A stretch of 34,133 bases of DNA from Xanthobacter autotrophicus. GTDB lineage: Bacteria; Pseudomonadota; Alphaproteobacteria; Rhizobiales; Xanthobacteraceae. The notes below the pieces were generated by a model. The model saw nothing but the letters and a program-made list of their open reading frames with translations. It did not search any database and was not told the origin of the DNA. The translations under genes were made by a program, and so were the position numbers. The stretch covers positions 1 to 34,133 of the forward strand of contig NZ_JAIVFN010000043.1 in assembly GCF_030015065.1 (NCBI RefSeq), read 5' to 3'. This document shows, piece after piece, positions 1 to 7,782 of this stretch (position 1 is its first letter; every line of letters starts with the position of its first letter).

Positions 1-45
1 GCAGGGGGTCAAGGGGGCGCGGTGCCGCCTCCACCCCTTCTCCCC

Positions 46-930
46 CTACCCGAAGCGCCCGGTGACGTAATCCTGGGTCCGCTTGTCCCTGGGCCGGGTG
101 AAGATGTCGTCGGTGGGGCCGAACTCCACCAGCTCGCCCAGATACATGAAGCCGGTGAAATCGGAGACGCGCGCCGCCTGCTGCAGATTGTGCGTGACGA
201 TGGCGATGGTGTAGCGCGCCTTGAGTTCCTCGATCGTCTCCTCGATCTTCGCCGTGGTGATGGGATCCAGCGCCGAGCAGGGCTCGTCGAAGAGGATCAC
301 CTCCGGGTGGGGGGCGATGGTGCGGGCGATGCACAGGCGCTGCTGCTGGCCGCCCGAAAGGCTGAGACCGCTCTGGGGGAGAATATCCTTCACCTCCTCC
401 CACAATGCGGCCTGGCGCAGGGCATCCTCCACCCGTGCGTCGAGCTCGGCGGGGGCCAGCTCCTCGTTGAGCCTGAGGCCGATGGCCACATTGTCGTAGA
501 TCGACATGGGGAACGGCGTCGGCTTCTGGAACACCATGCCGATGCGGGCCCTCAGCGCCACCGGATCCTCCGAGCGGGCGAGGATGTTGGCCCCGTCGAG
601 CAGCACCTCGCCTTCCGCGTGCTGGTCCGGATAGAGGTCGTACATGCGGTTGAACACGCGCAGCAGCGTGGACTTGCCGCATCCGGACGGGCCGATGAGG
701 GCCGTGACCCGGTGTTCGCGGAGCGGCAGGCTGACATCTTTCAGCGCGACGGTCTCTCCGTAGCGAAAGGTGACGTGGCGCGCCTCCAGCTTGGCCCGCG
801 GCGTGGCGGATGAACTGCGTGGTGCCGGAGGGCGGGGCGCGGCGAGACCCGGCTTCGGAGTGCCCGAGCCGGATGGGCTTGCGGGCTCATGGCCCATCGG
901 CGTTTCGATCGGCGGCGTATGGACCGACAT
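46..930 (-). CDS. pstB: Phosphate ABC transporter ATP-binding protein PstB
   Basis: ATPase subunit of the high-affinity phosphate importer; it would energise a PstA/PstC membrane pore from the cytoplasmic side. The 294-residue protein shows a complete ABC cassette: Walker [10 protein letters not shown] (80-88), Q-loop Gln135 in [17 protein letters not shown], the signature LSGGQQQR (191-198), Walker B VILFDEP (211-217) and the switch His247. The [14 protein letters not shown] segment is typical of PstB. The start at 930 is chosen because the frame upstream (to 969) is short and not PstB-like. Even so, about 45 Pro/Ser/Ala-rich residues precede the cassette, longer than the usual PstB of about 255-260 residues. 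The gene upstream on this strand is a transglutaminase, not pstA, so it is separated from pstSCA on that side; phoU could lie beyond the window edge. Family assignment is secure; its pairing with a particular permease is not visible. Confidence 0.93.
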   Translation of the reverse strand: MSVHTPPIETPMGHEPASPSGSGTPKPGLAAPRPPAPRSSSATPRAKLEARHVTFRYGETVALKDVSLPLREHRVTALIGPSGCGKSTLLRVFNRMYDLYPDQHAEGEVLLDGANILARSEDPVALRARIGMVFQKPTPFPMSIYDNVAIGLRLNEELAPAELDARVEDALRQAALWEEVKDILPQSGLSLSGGQQQRLCIARTIAPHPEVILFDEPCSALDPITTAKIEETIEELKARYTIAIVTHNLQQAARVSDFTGFMYLGELVEFGPTDDIFTRPRDKRTQDYVTGRFG

Positions 931-1046
931 GTCGCTGCATCCCCATGGGAGCCTACACACGCATACCATAGGAGCATCGAACCCGGGTGTCGTTGCGCCA
1001 AGTCACATGCGGGAGCGGCAAGTGACCGAGATCGCCTCTGCCCGCC

Positions 1047-1886
1047 TCAATTCTGTCCCTGGCTCTGGGCCTGCGCCAGCTTCTGCGGCGCCCGCCCGTC
1101 GAGGGCGCTCACCTGCTCCTCGATGTCGAGGCCGGTGCTGCGCAGCGGCGCGACACCCATGGCGTCCAGCGCCACGGCAAGCCGCACATAGTGCTCCGTG
1201 CCGCAGAGGTTGCGGCCGGCATCGAAGGCGATCCAGCCGATCTTGGGGGCATAGGCTTCCGCCCAATGGCGTGCCTTGCCGTCGCCTTCCTCCTCGCCCT
1301 CGGGGGCGAGATAGCCGGAGATGTGCCGCGCCGGCAGTCCAAGATGCCGCGCCGCCGAGGTGAACAGGTGGGCGATGCCGCCGGAGCAGGCTTTCTCCGC
1401 CTTCAGCGCCGCGTCCGCGCTCAGCGGGCCGCCCAGCGCCGGGCCGTCCTCCTCCTCCACCTTGCCGTGCAGGGCCACCATGAGGGCATGCAGCCGGCCG
1501 AGGGGATCATCCGGCGGCAGCTCCACGCCTTCGGCGAAGGCGATGACCGCGGGCGTCGCCTCGGTGAGGTCGGTCTGGCGCAGGAACAGGGACGGGGGGA
1601 AACGCTCCACCGTGCCGCGAATGACGCCGGTGGTATCCAGCGTCTCCACCTCGCCTTCGGCGATCACGCAGAGCCGGTCCGTCGGCCCGTCCACCGAGAA
1701 GGTGTGGCAGACATTGCCGAAGGCATCCTCCTGCGCCGAGAGGCGGCAGTCGGAATTGAGGTCCAGCGTCCATCGCAGGATGAACTGCCCCTCATGGGCG
1801 CGTGGCGTGAGGCGGACGGTGACCGCGATGTTGCGGCTGCCGGGCTCGAAATGCTGGGTGATCTCGTGGCGGATGCGGATACGCAT
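1047..1886 (-). CDS. Transglutaminase-like cysteine peptidase-fold protein
   Basis: A 279-residue bacterial transglutaminase-like protein. An N-terminal beta-rich domain (about 1-100, beginning MRIRIRHEITQHFEPGSRNI) precedes a papain-like core with an apparent Cys167 (AEKACSGGIAHLF), His207 (KARHWAEAY) and Asp222 (GWIAFDAGRN) triad. Such proteins hydrolyse or rearrange amide bonds. The start at 1886 begins the conserved N-terminal domain; the open frame continues upstream but overlaps the next gene in a frame with no family similarity. It is the third gene of a minus-strand unit after a circularly permuted ATP-grasp protein and an alpha-E protein, a conserved trio predicted to form or edit peptide bonds. 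The substrate is unknown. The spacing to the alpha-E gene is 107 bases and contains a hairpin, so expression may be uneven across the unit. Confidence 0.88.
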   Translation of the reverse strand: MRIRIRHEITQHFEPGSRNIAVTVRLTPRAHEGQFILRWTLDLNSDCRLSAQEDAFGNVCHTFSVDGPTDRLCVIAEGEVETLDTTGVIRGTVERFPPSLFLRQTDLTEATPAVIAFAEGVELPPDDPLGRLHALMVALHGKVEEEDGPALGGPLSADAALKAEKACSGGIAHLFTSAARHLGLPARHISGYLAPEGEEEGDGKARHWAEAYAPKIGWIAFDAGRNLCGTEHYVRLAVALDAMGVAPLRSTGLDIEEQVSALDGRAPQKLAQAQSQGQN

Positions 1887-1925
1887 GTGCGGTCCTCGGC
1901 GCAGACGGGCCTTCGCGTGACGCTT

Positions 1926-1958
1926 CCTGGAAGGGCCGCCGGGCGGCGCCCTTCCAGG
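1926..1958. terminator. Intra-operon hairpin between alpha-E and transglutaminase genes
   Basis: Perfect 11-bp inverted repeat (cctggaagggc / gcccttccagg) with an 11-base GC-rich spacer, in the 107-base gap between the alpha-E and transglutaminase genes. No T-run follows on the minus strand, so it may be an mRNA-processing or stability hairpin, or a weak attenuator, rather than a true intrinsic terminator. Confidence 0.4.
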
Positions 1959-1993
1959 TGTGCCGCGGGCCGCACGGGGCGGCCCCGGCCGCG

Positions 1994-2944
1994 TCAGGTC
2001 AGATACTGCTCGGTGATCTCGGCGCCGAGCTTGTTGTTGTCCGAGATGAACTCGGAAATGAACTCGTGCAAGCCGGTCTGGAAGATATCCTCGATGGTGC
2101 GGTTGGTCAGCCGCGCCTGCATGGAGCGGGCGAGGCGCTGGGACGGACCCTGCCGCCCATAGACGCCGGCGATGTCGTCGAGATTGCGCGCCAGCTGCTC
2201 GTAGCAGGCGGCGAGCGAGCGCGGCATCTGCCGGTTGAGGATGAGGAGATCGGCCACCAGCCAGGGTTTCACGCTGTCGCGGTAGACCCAGTGAAACGCG
2301 GTGAGCGCGGAGACTGAGCGCAGGATGGAGGCCCACTGGAAGTAGTCGAGCGGGCCGCCGACCCGTTCCTTCTCCGGCAGCAGCACGTGATATTTCACGT
2401 CGAGGATGCGGGCGGTGTTGTCGGCGCGCTCCAGCTGGGCGCCGGACCGCGCGAACCAGTAGGCGTCATTGCGCAGCATGGTGCGGAAGGTGGCGCCGTC
2501 GAAGCGCAGCGACGTCTCCTTCACGAAGGCGAGGAAGCGCGCGAGTTCGTCCCGCGTCAGCGCGCGGTTGGGGAAGTTCTGGAGCTCGATCCAGGCGGAA
2601 TTGATCACGTCCCACATTTCCGAGGTCAGCGCGGTGCGCACCGAGCGCGCATTGGTCCGCGCCACCTCGAAGCAGTTGCGGATGGAAGAGGAGTTTTCCG
2701 TCTCGAAGGCGAGGAAGGAGACCACGTCCTCCTCCTTGGCTTCCTCCAGCGGGCCGTAGCGGGCGACGAACTCCTCTTCGCAGCCGGCGGTGAGCACCGC
2801 CGACGCCCATTCGTTGGTGGAGCCGCCATAGGTGACGGGCGTGTAGGAGAGGCGCTGGGAGACGTCGAGGATGCGCGCGAGGCAATCGGCGCGTTCCACG
2901 TAGCGGGTCAGCCAGTAGAGGTTGTCGGCGGTGCGCGAAAGCAT
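1994..2944 (-). CDS. Alpha-E domain protein (DUF403 family)
   Basis: A 316-residue, largely alpha-helical protein of the alpha-E (DUF403) family. The N-terminus MLSRTADNLYWLTRYVERAD is diagnostic, and a second copy of the same helix motif appears further on as DAYWFARSGAQLERADNTAR, reflecting the internal repeat of the family. It carries a typical C-terminus ending GLHEFISEFISDNNKL. Biochemical activity is not established for the family. It is almost always encoded beside a circularly permuted ATP-grasp protein and a transglutaminase, as here, which implies a shared pathway of peptide-bond formation or modification. Length is normal and no truncation is seen. Confidence 0.93.
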   Translation of the reverse strand: MLSRTADNLYWLTRYVERADCLARILDVSQRLSYTPVTYGGSTNEWASAVLTAGCEEEFVARYGPLEEAKEEDVVSFLAFETENSSSIRNCFEVARTNARSVRTALTSEMWDVINSAWIELQNFPNRALTRDELARFLAFVKETSLRFDGATFRTMLRNDAYWFARSGAQLERADNTARILDVKYHVLLPEKERVGGPLDYFQWASILRSVSALTAFHWVYRDSVKPWLVADLLILNRQMPRSLAACYEQLARNLDDIAGVYGRQGPSQRLARSMQARLTNRTIEDIFQTGLHEFISEFISDNNKLGAEITEQYLT

Positions 2945-2975
2945 GGGGAGCCCGTTGGGAAGGAGACAAATCGAG

Positions 2976-3031
2976 GCGCGGGAACCCGCGCTCAGGCGTC
3001 CGGAAGGCGAAGGCCGCGGCGTGCCGCGGCC
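2976..3031. other. Two GC-rich hairpins in the ATP-grasp/alpha-E gap
   Basis: The 95-base gap between these same-strand genes contains a 7-bp stem (gcgcggg / cccgcgc, 2976-2991) and an 8-bp stem (ggccgcgg / ccgcggcc, 3012-3031, 4-base loop). A 12-base direct repeat, gctcaggcgtcc, occurs at 2990-3001 and again at 3038-3049 across the end of the ATP-grasp gene. These may be mRNA-processing structures; neither has a T-tract. Confidence 0.3.
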
Positions 3032-3039
3032 CTGAGTGC

Positions 3040-4455
3040 TCAGGCGTCCAACACCCAGGTGTCCTTGGTGCCGCCGCCCTGGCTGGAATTCACCACCAGC
3101 GAACCCTCCTTCATGGCGACGCGGGTGAGGCCGCCGGGCACGATGCGCACCTTGTCCGAGCCGGAAAGAATGAAGGGCCGCAGGTCCACGTGGCGAGGCG
3201 CGACGCCCTTCTCCACCATGGTCGGGCAGGTGGAGAGAGCAAGGGTGGGCTGGGCGATGAAGTTGGCCGGATCCGCCACCAGCTTGGCGCGGAACTTCTC
3301 GATCTGCGCCTTGTCGGAGGCCGGGCCCACCAGCATGCCGTAGCCGCCGGAGCCGTGCACTTCCTTCACCACCAGTTCGGGCAGGTGGTCCAGCACGTAT
3401 TTGAGGTGGTCCGGCTCGCGGCAGCGCCAGGTCGGCACGTTGGGGAGCAGGGGCTCCTCGCCGAGATAGAAGCGGATGATGTCCGGCATGTAGGAATAGA
3501 CCGCCTTGTCGTCGGCGACACCGGTTCCCACCGCGTTGGTGAGGGTGACGTTGCCGGCCTGGTAGGCGCTCATGAGGCCGGGCACGCCGAGCACGCTGTC
3601 GCGGCGGAACACCAGGGGATCGAGGAAGTCGTCGTCGAGGCGGCGATAGATCACGTCCACCCGCTTCGGCCCCTCGGTGGTGCGCATGTACACCACGGCA
3701 TCCTTCACGAACAGGTCGCGGCCCTCCACGAGGTCCACGCCCAGCTTGTCGGCGAGGAAGGAGTGCTCGTAATAGGCCGAATTGTAGATGCCGGGGGTGA
3801 GGATGGCGACGTTCGGCTCGTGCCCGCCGCGGGGCGACAGCGAGCGCAGCGTGGCGAGCAGGTCGTCGCCATATTTGTCGACCGGCGCCACCTTGTGCAT
3901 GGAGAACAGCTCCGGGAACAGGCGGAGCATGATCTCGCGGTTCTCCAGCATGTAGGAGACGCCGGAGGGGGTGCGGGCATTGTCCTCGAGCACGTAGAAG
4001 GTGTCGGGGTCGGTGCGCACGATGTCGATGCCGGCGATGTGCACGTAGATGTCGTGCGGCACGCGCTGGCCGTTCATCTCCGGCCGGAAGGCGGGGTTCT
4101 GGTAGACGAGGTTCTCCGGCACCACGCCGGCCTTGAGGATCTCGCGCTTGGTGTAGATGTCGCGGATGTAGAGGTTGAGCGCCTTCACCCGCTGCTCGAG
4201 CCCGCGCGACAGCCGGCCCCATTCATCCTTGGTGAGGATGCGCGGGACGATGTCGAACGGAATGAGGCGCTCCTGGGCGTTCTGCTCGCCATAGACGGCG
4301 AAGGTGATGCCGATTCGGCGGAAGATGAACTCCGCCTCCTTGCGGCGGTGGTCCAGCACGTCCTGTGGCACGCTGGACAGCCAGCGCTGCAGGGTCTCGT
4401 AGGCCGGCCGGACGGAGCCGTCGGTACTGGACATTTCATCAAACGCATGCGGCAT
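3040..4455 (-). CDS. Circularly permuted ATP-grasp type 2 family protein
   Basis: A 471-residue protein of the circularly permuted ATP-grasp family (formerly DUF404/DUF407), a predicted carboxylate-amine ligase that would activate a carboxylate with ATP and join it to an amine. The family hallmark EDNARTPSGVSYMLENR lies at 157-173, with the N-terminal block around IYTKREILKAGVVPENLVYQ (about 100-119) and a glycine-rich nucleotide-binding loop KEVHGSGGYGMLVGP in the last third. The start at 4455 gives the family's usual length; an in-frame ATG at 4434 is possible, while the further 64 codons upstream to 4647 run into the divergent promoter region and have no family character. First gene of the ATP-grasp/alpha-E/transglutaminase unit. 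The product of the ligation is unknown; capping of a small peptide or cell-envelope component has been proposed for such systems. Confidence 0.93.
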   Translation of the reverse strand: MPHAFDEMSSTDGSVRPAYETLQRWLSSVPQDVLDHRRKEAEFIFRRIGITFAVYGEQNAQERLIPFDIVPRILTKDEWGRLSRGLEQRVKALNLYIRDIYTKREILKAGVVPENLVYQNPAFRPEMNGQRVPHDIYVHIAGIDIVRTDPDTFYVLEDNARTPSGVSYMLENREIMLRLFPELFSMHKVAPVDKYGDDLLATLRSLSPRGGHEPNVAILTPGIYNSAYYEHSFLADKLGVDLVEGRDLFVKDAVVYMRTTEGPKRVDVIYRRLDDDFLDPLVFRRDSVLGVPGLMSAYQAGNVTLTNAVGTGVADDKAVYSYMPDIIRFYLGEEPLLPNVPTWRCREPDHLKYVLDHLPELVVKEVHGSGGYGMLVGPASDKAQIEKFRAKLVADPANFIAQPTLALSTCPTMVEKGVAPRHVDLRPFILSGSDKVRIVPGGLTRVAMKEGSLVVNSSQGGGTKDTWVLDA

Positions 4456-4623
4456 TGGGACCGTCACTCCGCGCCCTGGAAGCTGACTTCGAGCGTACAA
4501 ACATCGTGCCAAAGAAGTGCTAAAGGGGGAAGGCTCGCAAAGAGCGACGCTTACGCTTTTTGGTTGGTGATTTATTGGGCAGAAACGCCGGCGCTGCTGC
4601 CGGCATCGGCAGAGGTTTTCGAC
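4456..4623. promoter_or_regulatory. Divergent promoter region
   Basis: A 168-base gap between the divergent ATP-grasp and molybdopterin-binding genes must hold the start signals for both. It is richer in A/T around 4500-4580 than the flanking genes and has a small gctc/gagc hairpin near 4530. I cannot fix -35/-10 boxes. An AGAGG ribosome-binding site at about 4611-4615 precedes the plus-strand ATG. Confidence 0.45.
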
Positions 4624-5376
4624 ATGGGCGAGGCAGACGGCGCGCAATCGGTCACGGCGGCGCTGGTGGTCATCGGCGATGAGGTCCTTTCAGGCCGGAC
4701 CAAGGACAAGAATATCGGGCACATCGCCGAGCGGCTCACGGATGTGGGCATCGACCTGCGCGAAGTGCGCATCGTGGCGGACGTGGAGGAGGACATCGTC
4801 GCGGCGATCAACGCCCTGCGCGCGCGCTTCACCTATGTCTTTACCACCGGGGGCATCGGGCCCACCCATGACGACATCACCGCCGATTCGGTGGCCAGGG
4901 CCTTCGGCGTCGCCATCGACGTGGATCCTCGCGCCCGCGCCATGCTGCTGGAATACATCGCCGAGAAGGACCTCAACGAGGCGCGCCTGCGCATGGCGCG
5001 CATTCCCGCCGGAGCCAGCCTGGTGGTGAACGAGGTGTCCAAGGCGCCGGGATTCCGCATCGGCAATGTCATCGTCATGGCCGGCGTGCCCCGCATCATG
5101 CAGGCCATGCTCGAGGCCGTGCTGCCGGAGCTGGAAAAGGGCCGCCCCATGCTCTCGCGCACCATTCTGGCGGAGGCCAAGGAAGGCGATATCGCCGGCC
5201 CCCTGCGCGCCATCGCGGAGCGGTTCCCGGCGGCGGTGATCGGCTCCTATCCCTTCCGCGACGAGACGGACGGGCGCTTCAAGACCAACCTGGTGGTCCG
5301 CGCCCGTGAAGCCGATGTCCTCGCCGCGGCGGGAGATGCGGTTGCCGAGATGGTGGCAGGCGTGGCGCGGGCCTGA
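4624..5376 (+). CDS. Molybdopterin-binding domain protein, CinA N-terminal/MoaB-like
   Basis: A 250-residue protein made of a MoCF-type (MoaB/Mog/CinA N-terminal) domain. The start of the fold is TAALVVIGDEVLSGRTKDKN (about 11-30) and the substrate-binding loop is TTGGIGPTHDD (74-84), followed by a conserved DITADSVARAFG helix. The C-terminal nicotinamide-nucleotide deamidase domain of full-length CinA is absent; such short versions are common in alphaproteobacteria and usually annotated as competence/damage-inducible protein A or molybdopterin-binding protein. A role in molybdenum cofactor chemistry or nucleotide repair is inferred from the family only. The ATG at 4624 has an AGAGG ribosome-binding site eight bases upstream. 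It is a single gene ending at two inverted repeats. Confidence 0.88.
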   Translation: MGEADGAQSVTAALVVIGDEVLSGRTKDKNIGHIAERLTDVGIDLREVRIVADVEEDIVAAINALRARFTYVFTTGGIGPTHDDITADSVARAFGVAIDVDPRARAMLLEYIAEKDLNEARLRMARIPAGASLVVNEVSKAPGFRIGNVIVMAGVPRIMQAMLEAVLPELEKGRPMLSRTILAEAKEGDIAGPLRAIAERFPAAVIGSYPFRDETDGRFKTNLVVRAREADVLAAAGDAVAEMVAGVARA

Positions 5377-5450
5377 TCCTGCGGCCCGGTAGGGGCGGGC
5401 CGGCGAGAGCGGCGGGTCGGACATCCCCCCGCCGGGTCTCGGAAGGCCTG

Positions 5451-5500
5451 AGGCGTGGCCGGAACCCGCGTCCGGCAGGGGGTGGGTTCCGGCCACGCCT
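5451..5500. repeat. 17-bp perfect inverted repeat
   Basis: Arms 5451-5467 (aggcgtggccggaaccc) and 5484-5500 are exact reverse complements, separated by 16 bases. It lies downstream of the MoCF-domain gene, 55 bases before a second, terminator-like hairpin. It could be a first transcription stop, an mRNA 3' stabiliser, or a small repetitive extragenic palindrome; it has no T-run. Confidence 0.6.
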
Positions 5501-5555
5501 TGCGGGGATGCCCTGCGGGGCCGCCTGGCCACGCCAGATCCGATGGCCGGAATCG

Positions 5556-5584
5556 AAAGAGCCGGGGCTTGACCCCGGCTCTTT
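5556..5584. terminator. Bidirectional intrinsic terminator
   Basis: A perfect 12-bp stem (aaagagccgggg, 5556-5567; ccccggctcttt, 5573-5584) with a 5-base loop and T-run to 5585 sits between two convergent genes (MoCF-domain gene ending 5376, sugar transferase ending 5603). The A-tract on the left arm gives a partial U-tail on the other strand, so it should stop both transcripts. Confidence 0.85.
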
Positions 5585-5602
5585 TGCGTCTGGACGAGCC
5601 GC

Positions 5603-7069
5603 TCAGTAGGCGTCGTTGCGGAAAACCTCGATGAAGGTCTTCAGGATGATCTTGATGTCGAGCCAGATGGACCAGTTGTTGATGTACCAGAGGTCCATCT
5701 CGATCCGCCGCTCCATGAGCGAGATCTCGGAGGTCTCGCCGCGCAGGCCGTTGGCCTGGGCCCAGCCGGTGATGCCGGGCTTCACGTGGTGGCGGAAGGC
5801 GTAGCCGGCGATCAGCTTCGAGTATTCGTCGTCATGGGCCATGGCATGGGGGCGCGGCCCGACCACAGACATGTGGCCGAACAGCACGTTCAGCACCTGC
5901 GGCAGTTCGTCGAGGCTGGTGGCGCGCAGGAAGCGGCCGACCCGGGTCACGCGCCGGTCGTTGCGCTGGGCCTGCACCACCTTCGCCCCGTCCTCCATCA
6001 CCGTCATGGAGCGGAACTTGAAGATGGTGAACTCGCGCCCGCCGAAGCCGTTGCGGCGCTGGCGGAAGATCACCGGGCCGCGGCTGTCCATCTTGATGGC
6101 GACGGCGATGATGGCGAAGAGCGGCAGCAGCAGGGTCATCGCCACGCTGGACACCGCGATGTCGAGCACGCGCTTCTGCGCCAGCTCCAGGCGGGAGAGA
6201 GGCGCGCGCTGCACCTCGATGGCCACCGACGAGCCGAAATCCACCCGCGGAGCGTCGAGCAGCTCGTGAACCGCCTCGTCCGGCAGCAGCTTCACCGGCA
6301 CCGGCAGGGCCCGCAGCCGGGCCCGCACCGCATCCAGACGCGCCAGATTGCTCCAGGGCATGGCGACGACGATTTCCTCGATCCGCTGCTGGCGGGCATA
6401 CTGGATGGCGCTCTTGAGCGTATCGAGTTCATCGGCGCTCAGGGCGCCGGAGGCGGCGCCGGCGAAGCTGAAGCGCCGCACTTCCCGCAGGCCGAGCCGC
6501 TCGAGGATCTCGGCCGGGACCACCTGGTCGATCTGGGACACGTCGCCGATGAGAATGGAGGGCCGGCCACGCACCGCCCCGGTCTCGACCGCACGGCGCA
6601 GCCACATGCCCATGGCCCAGTGGGACGCCGGCACGGCGACGAAGCCGAGCGCCGCGAAGATGCCCGTGGAGAGGCGCGAGGTGTCGTCGCCCACCTTGAG
6701 GCAGAAGATCACCGTTGCCACGAAGAGGATCGTGAAGGTCCAGTTCACGAAGGCCGCGCGGACCTGCTCCGTCGCCCGCACCATCTGCCAGGGCTTGTAG
6801 AGCCCGCGCGAGGTGGTGATCAGGACGAAGGTCACCGCCGAGAGGATGCCGATCCCCAGCGGCCGCGTGAAGTCGAAGGTCGACATGGAACCGGTCGACG
6901 TCTGGCTCGTGGAGACGAGGTCCACCAGCATGCTCAATGCGAGCATGAGCACCGCATCGCACAAGATGAAGAGGGGCGGCATCGAAGCGTAGTCAAGCAC
7001 GGCCCGCTGGCCCTGCCGCTGCGCCTCGCCGACGCGCTCGACCCGCATATTGTCCGTGGATACCGACAT
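5603..7069 (-). CDS. Undecaprenyl-phosphate hexose-1-phosphate transferase (WcaJ/ExoY type)
   Basis: Membrane enzyme that transfers a sugar-1-phosphate, probably glucose or galactose, from a UDP-sugar to undecaprenyl phosphate, starting the EPS repeat unit. With the start at 7069 it has 488 residues: N-terminal membrane helices in roughly the first 150 residues, a central Rossmann-like CoA-binding-type region (around GRPSILIGDVSQIDQVVPAE), then the C-terminal bacterial sugar transferase domain. That domain shows KRVLDIAVSS with a membrane hairpin, KMDSRGPVIFRQRRNGFGG, FKFRSM, SLDELPQVLNVL, SVVGPRPH, VKPGITGWAQ and a final DLWYINNWS. In-frame ATGs at 7108 and 7132 would add 13 or 21 residues; an AAAGG lies just upstream of 7069. 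The sugar cannot be told from sequence. A long AT-rich regulatory region lies upstream. Confidence 0.92.
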   Translation of the reverse strand: MSVSTDNMRVERVGEAQRQGQRAVLDYASMPPLFILCDAVLMLALSMLVDLVSTSQTSTGSMSTFDFTRPLGIGILSAVTFVLITTSRGLYKPWQMVRATEQVRAAFVNWTFTILFVATVIFCLKVGDDTSRLSTGIFAALGFVAVPASHWAMGMWLRRAVETGAVRGRPSILIGDVSQIDQVVPAEILERLGLREVRRFSFAGAASGALSADELDTLKSAIQYARQQRIEEIVVAMPWSNLARLDAVRARLRALPVPVKLLPDEAVHELLDAPRVDFGSSVAIEVQRAPLSRLELAQKRVLDIAVSSVAMTLLLPLFAIIAVAIKMDSRGPVIFRQRRNGFGGREFTIFKFRSMTVMEDGAKVVQAQRNDRRVTRVGRFLRATSLDELPQVLNVLFGHMSVVGPRPHAMAHDDEYSKLIAGYAFRHHVKPGITGWAQANGLRGETSEISLMERRIEMDLWYINNWSIWLDIKIILKTFIEVFRNDAY

Positions 7070-7387
7070 TTGGCCTTTGATCCCTCGGATTGGAGTCGCA
7101 CCGAACATCAAATGATAAGTTGACAATAGCATCCCCCAAGCCGAGAGGCAAGCTAGTATAAATATGCATAGCTATCGCATTAGTATGTAATAAATCTGTC
7201 AAGACGGCTCCTGTGAGTGTGTTTTAGAAAAACATGACGCTGAAACGGCTGCCGTCCATGGGCTAGGAACGAAGAGTAGACCAAGAACAATTTGATCATA
7301 CGCTGATGTCATTGGCGTAATTTTGCATATTGCAGCGCAGCTATCCTTGCTCAATTCGCGGTATCAAAGGGAGGTGCCTAAGAGGTA

Positions 7388-7404
7388 GGCGATGCTGCAT
7401 TGCG
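7388..7404 (+). repeat. 17-bp direct repeat, copy 1
   Basis: The sequence ggcgatgctgcattgcg here is repeated exactly at 7502-7518, 114 bases (about 11 helical turns) away, within the gene-free region before the sugar transferase. Related gcatattgcagcg is found near 7325. Paired regulator sites are a plausible reading. Confidence 0.6.
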
Positions 7405-7501
7405 ACAAAAGTTACCTGCTGCAGATCGCAGCACCATGCACCTGCGGCAAAATGCCAAGAGAAAAATGAAAAACGGTATTATGGAGCCGATCGGGCCGCT
7501 T

Positions 7502-7518
7502 GGCGATGCTGCATTGCG
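7502..7518 (+). repeat. 17-bp direct repeat, copy 2
   Basis: Exact second copy of the 17-base sequence at 7388-7404. Only the 17 bases are shared; the sequences diverge on either side, which argues against a simple recent duplication of a larger segment. Confidence 0.6.
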
Positions 7519-7782
7519 GTCGCCATGAGTCGCAAAAGCGATGATCGTCCTGCTTGGCACGCATGCAAGGCCGCCCGCCCGACGCGGGTCGGTGTCGCGC
7601 AGGGATCAAGATGCGGTTCCCGGGCTTGCACGGTGGCGACGGCCGCGTCCGGCGACGCCCGCCCGTGCCCATGCATCGCTTGTCCCTATCGACAAGGCGG
7701 GAGCGAGCCGTCTAGGAACGGGGCTGGCCGGCTGCAACGGATGCCGGCTCTGCGCGATGTCTCCGCACACCCGGTGGCGATT

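Larger units (their letters stand above)
7070..7782. promoter_or_regulatory. 713-base regulatory region upstream of the initiating sugar transferase
   Basis: No convincing gene is present. Bases about 7085-7330 are much richer in A/T than the surroundings, with runs such as agtataaatatgcatagc, and a TTGACA-like box reads on the minus strand at 7202-7197, suitable for the sugar transferase promoter, though no clear -10 box can be paired with it. The centre holds two copies of a 17-base repeat. The right third (about 7550-7780) returns to high GC and leads into a membrane protein gene. Confidence 0.45.

Noticed and set aside
3190-4623. Long plus-strand frame running from the ATP-grasp gene into the molybdopterin-binding gene
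   Set aside because: The His/Glu/Gly/Val-rich sequence is typical of antisense shadow in GC-rich DNA; the real plus-strand start is the ATG at 4624 with its own ribosome-binding site.
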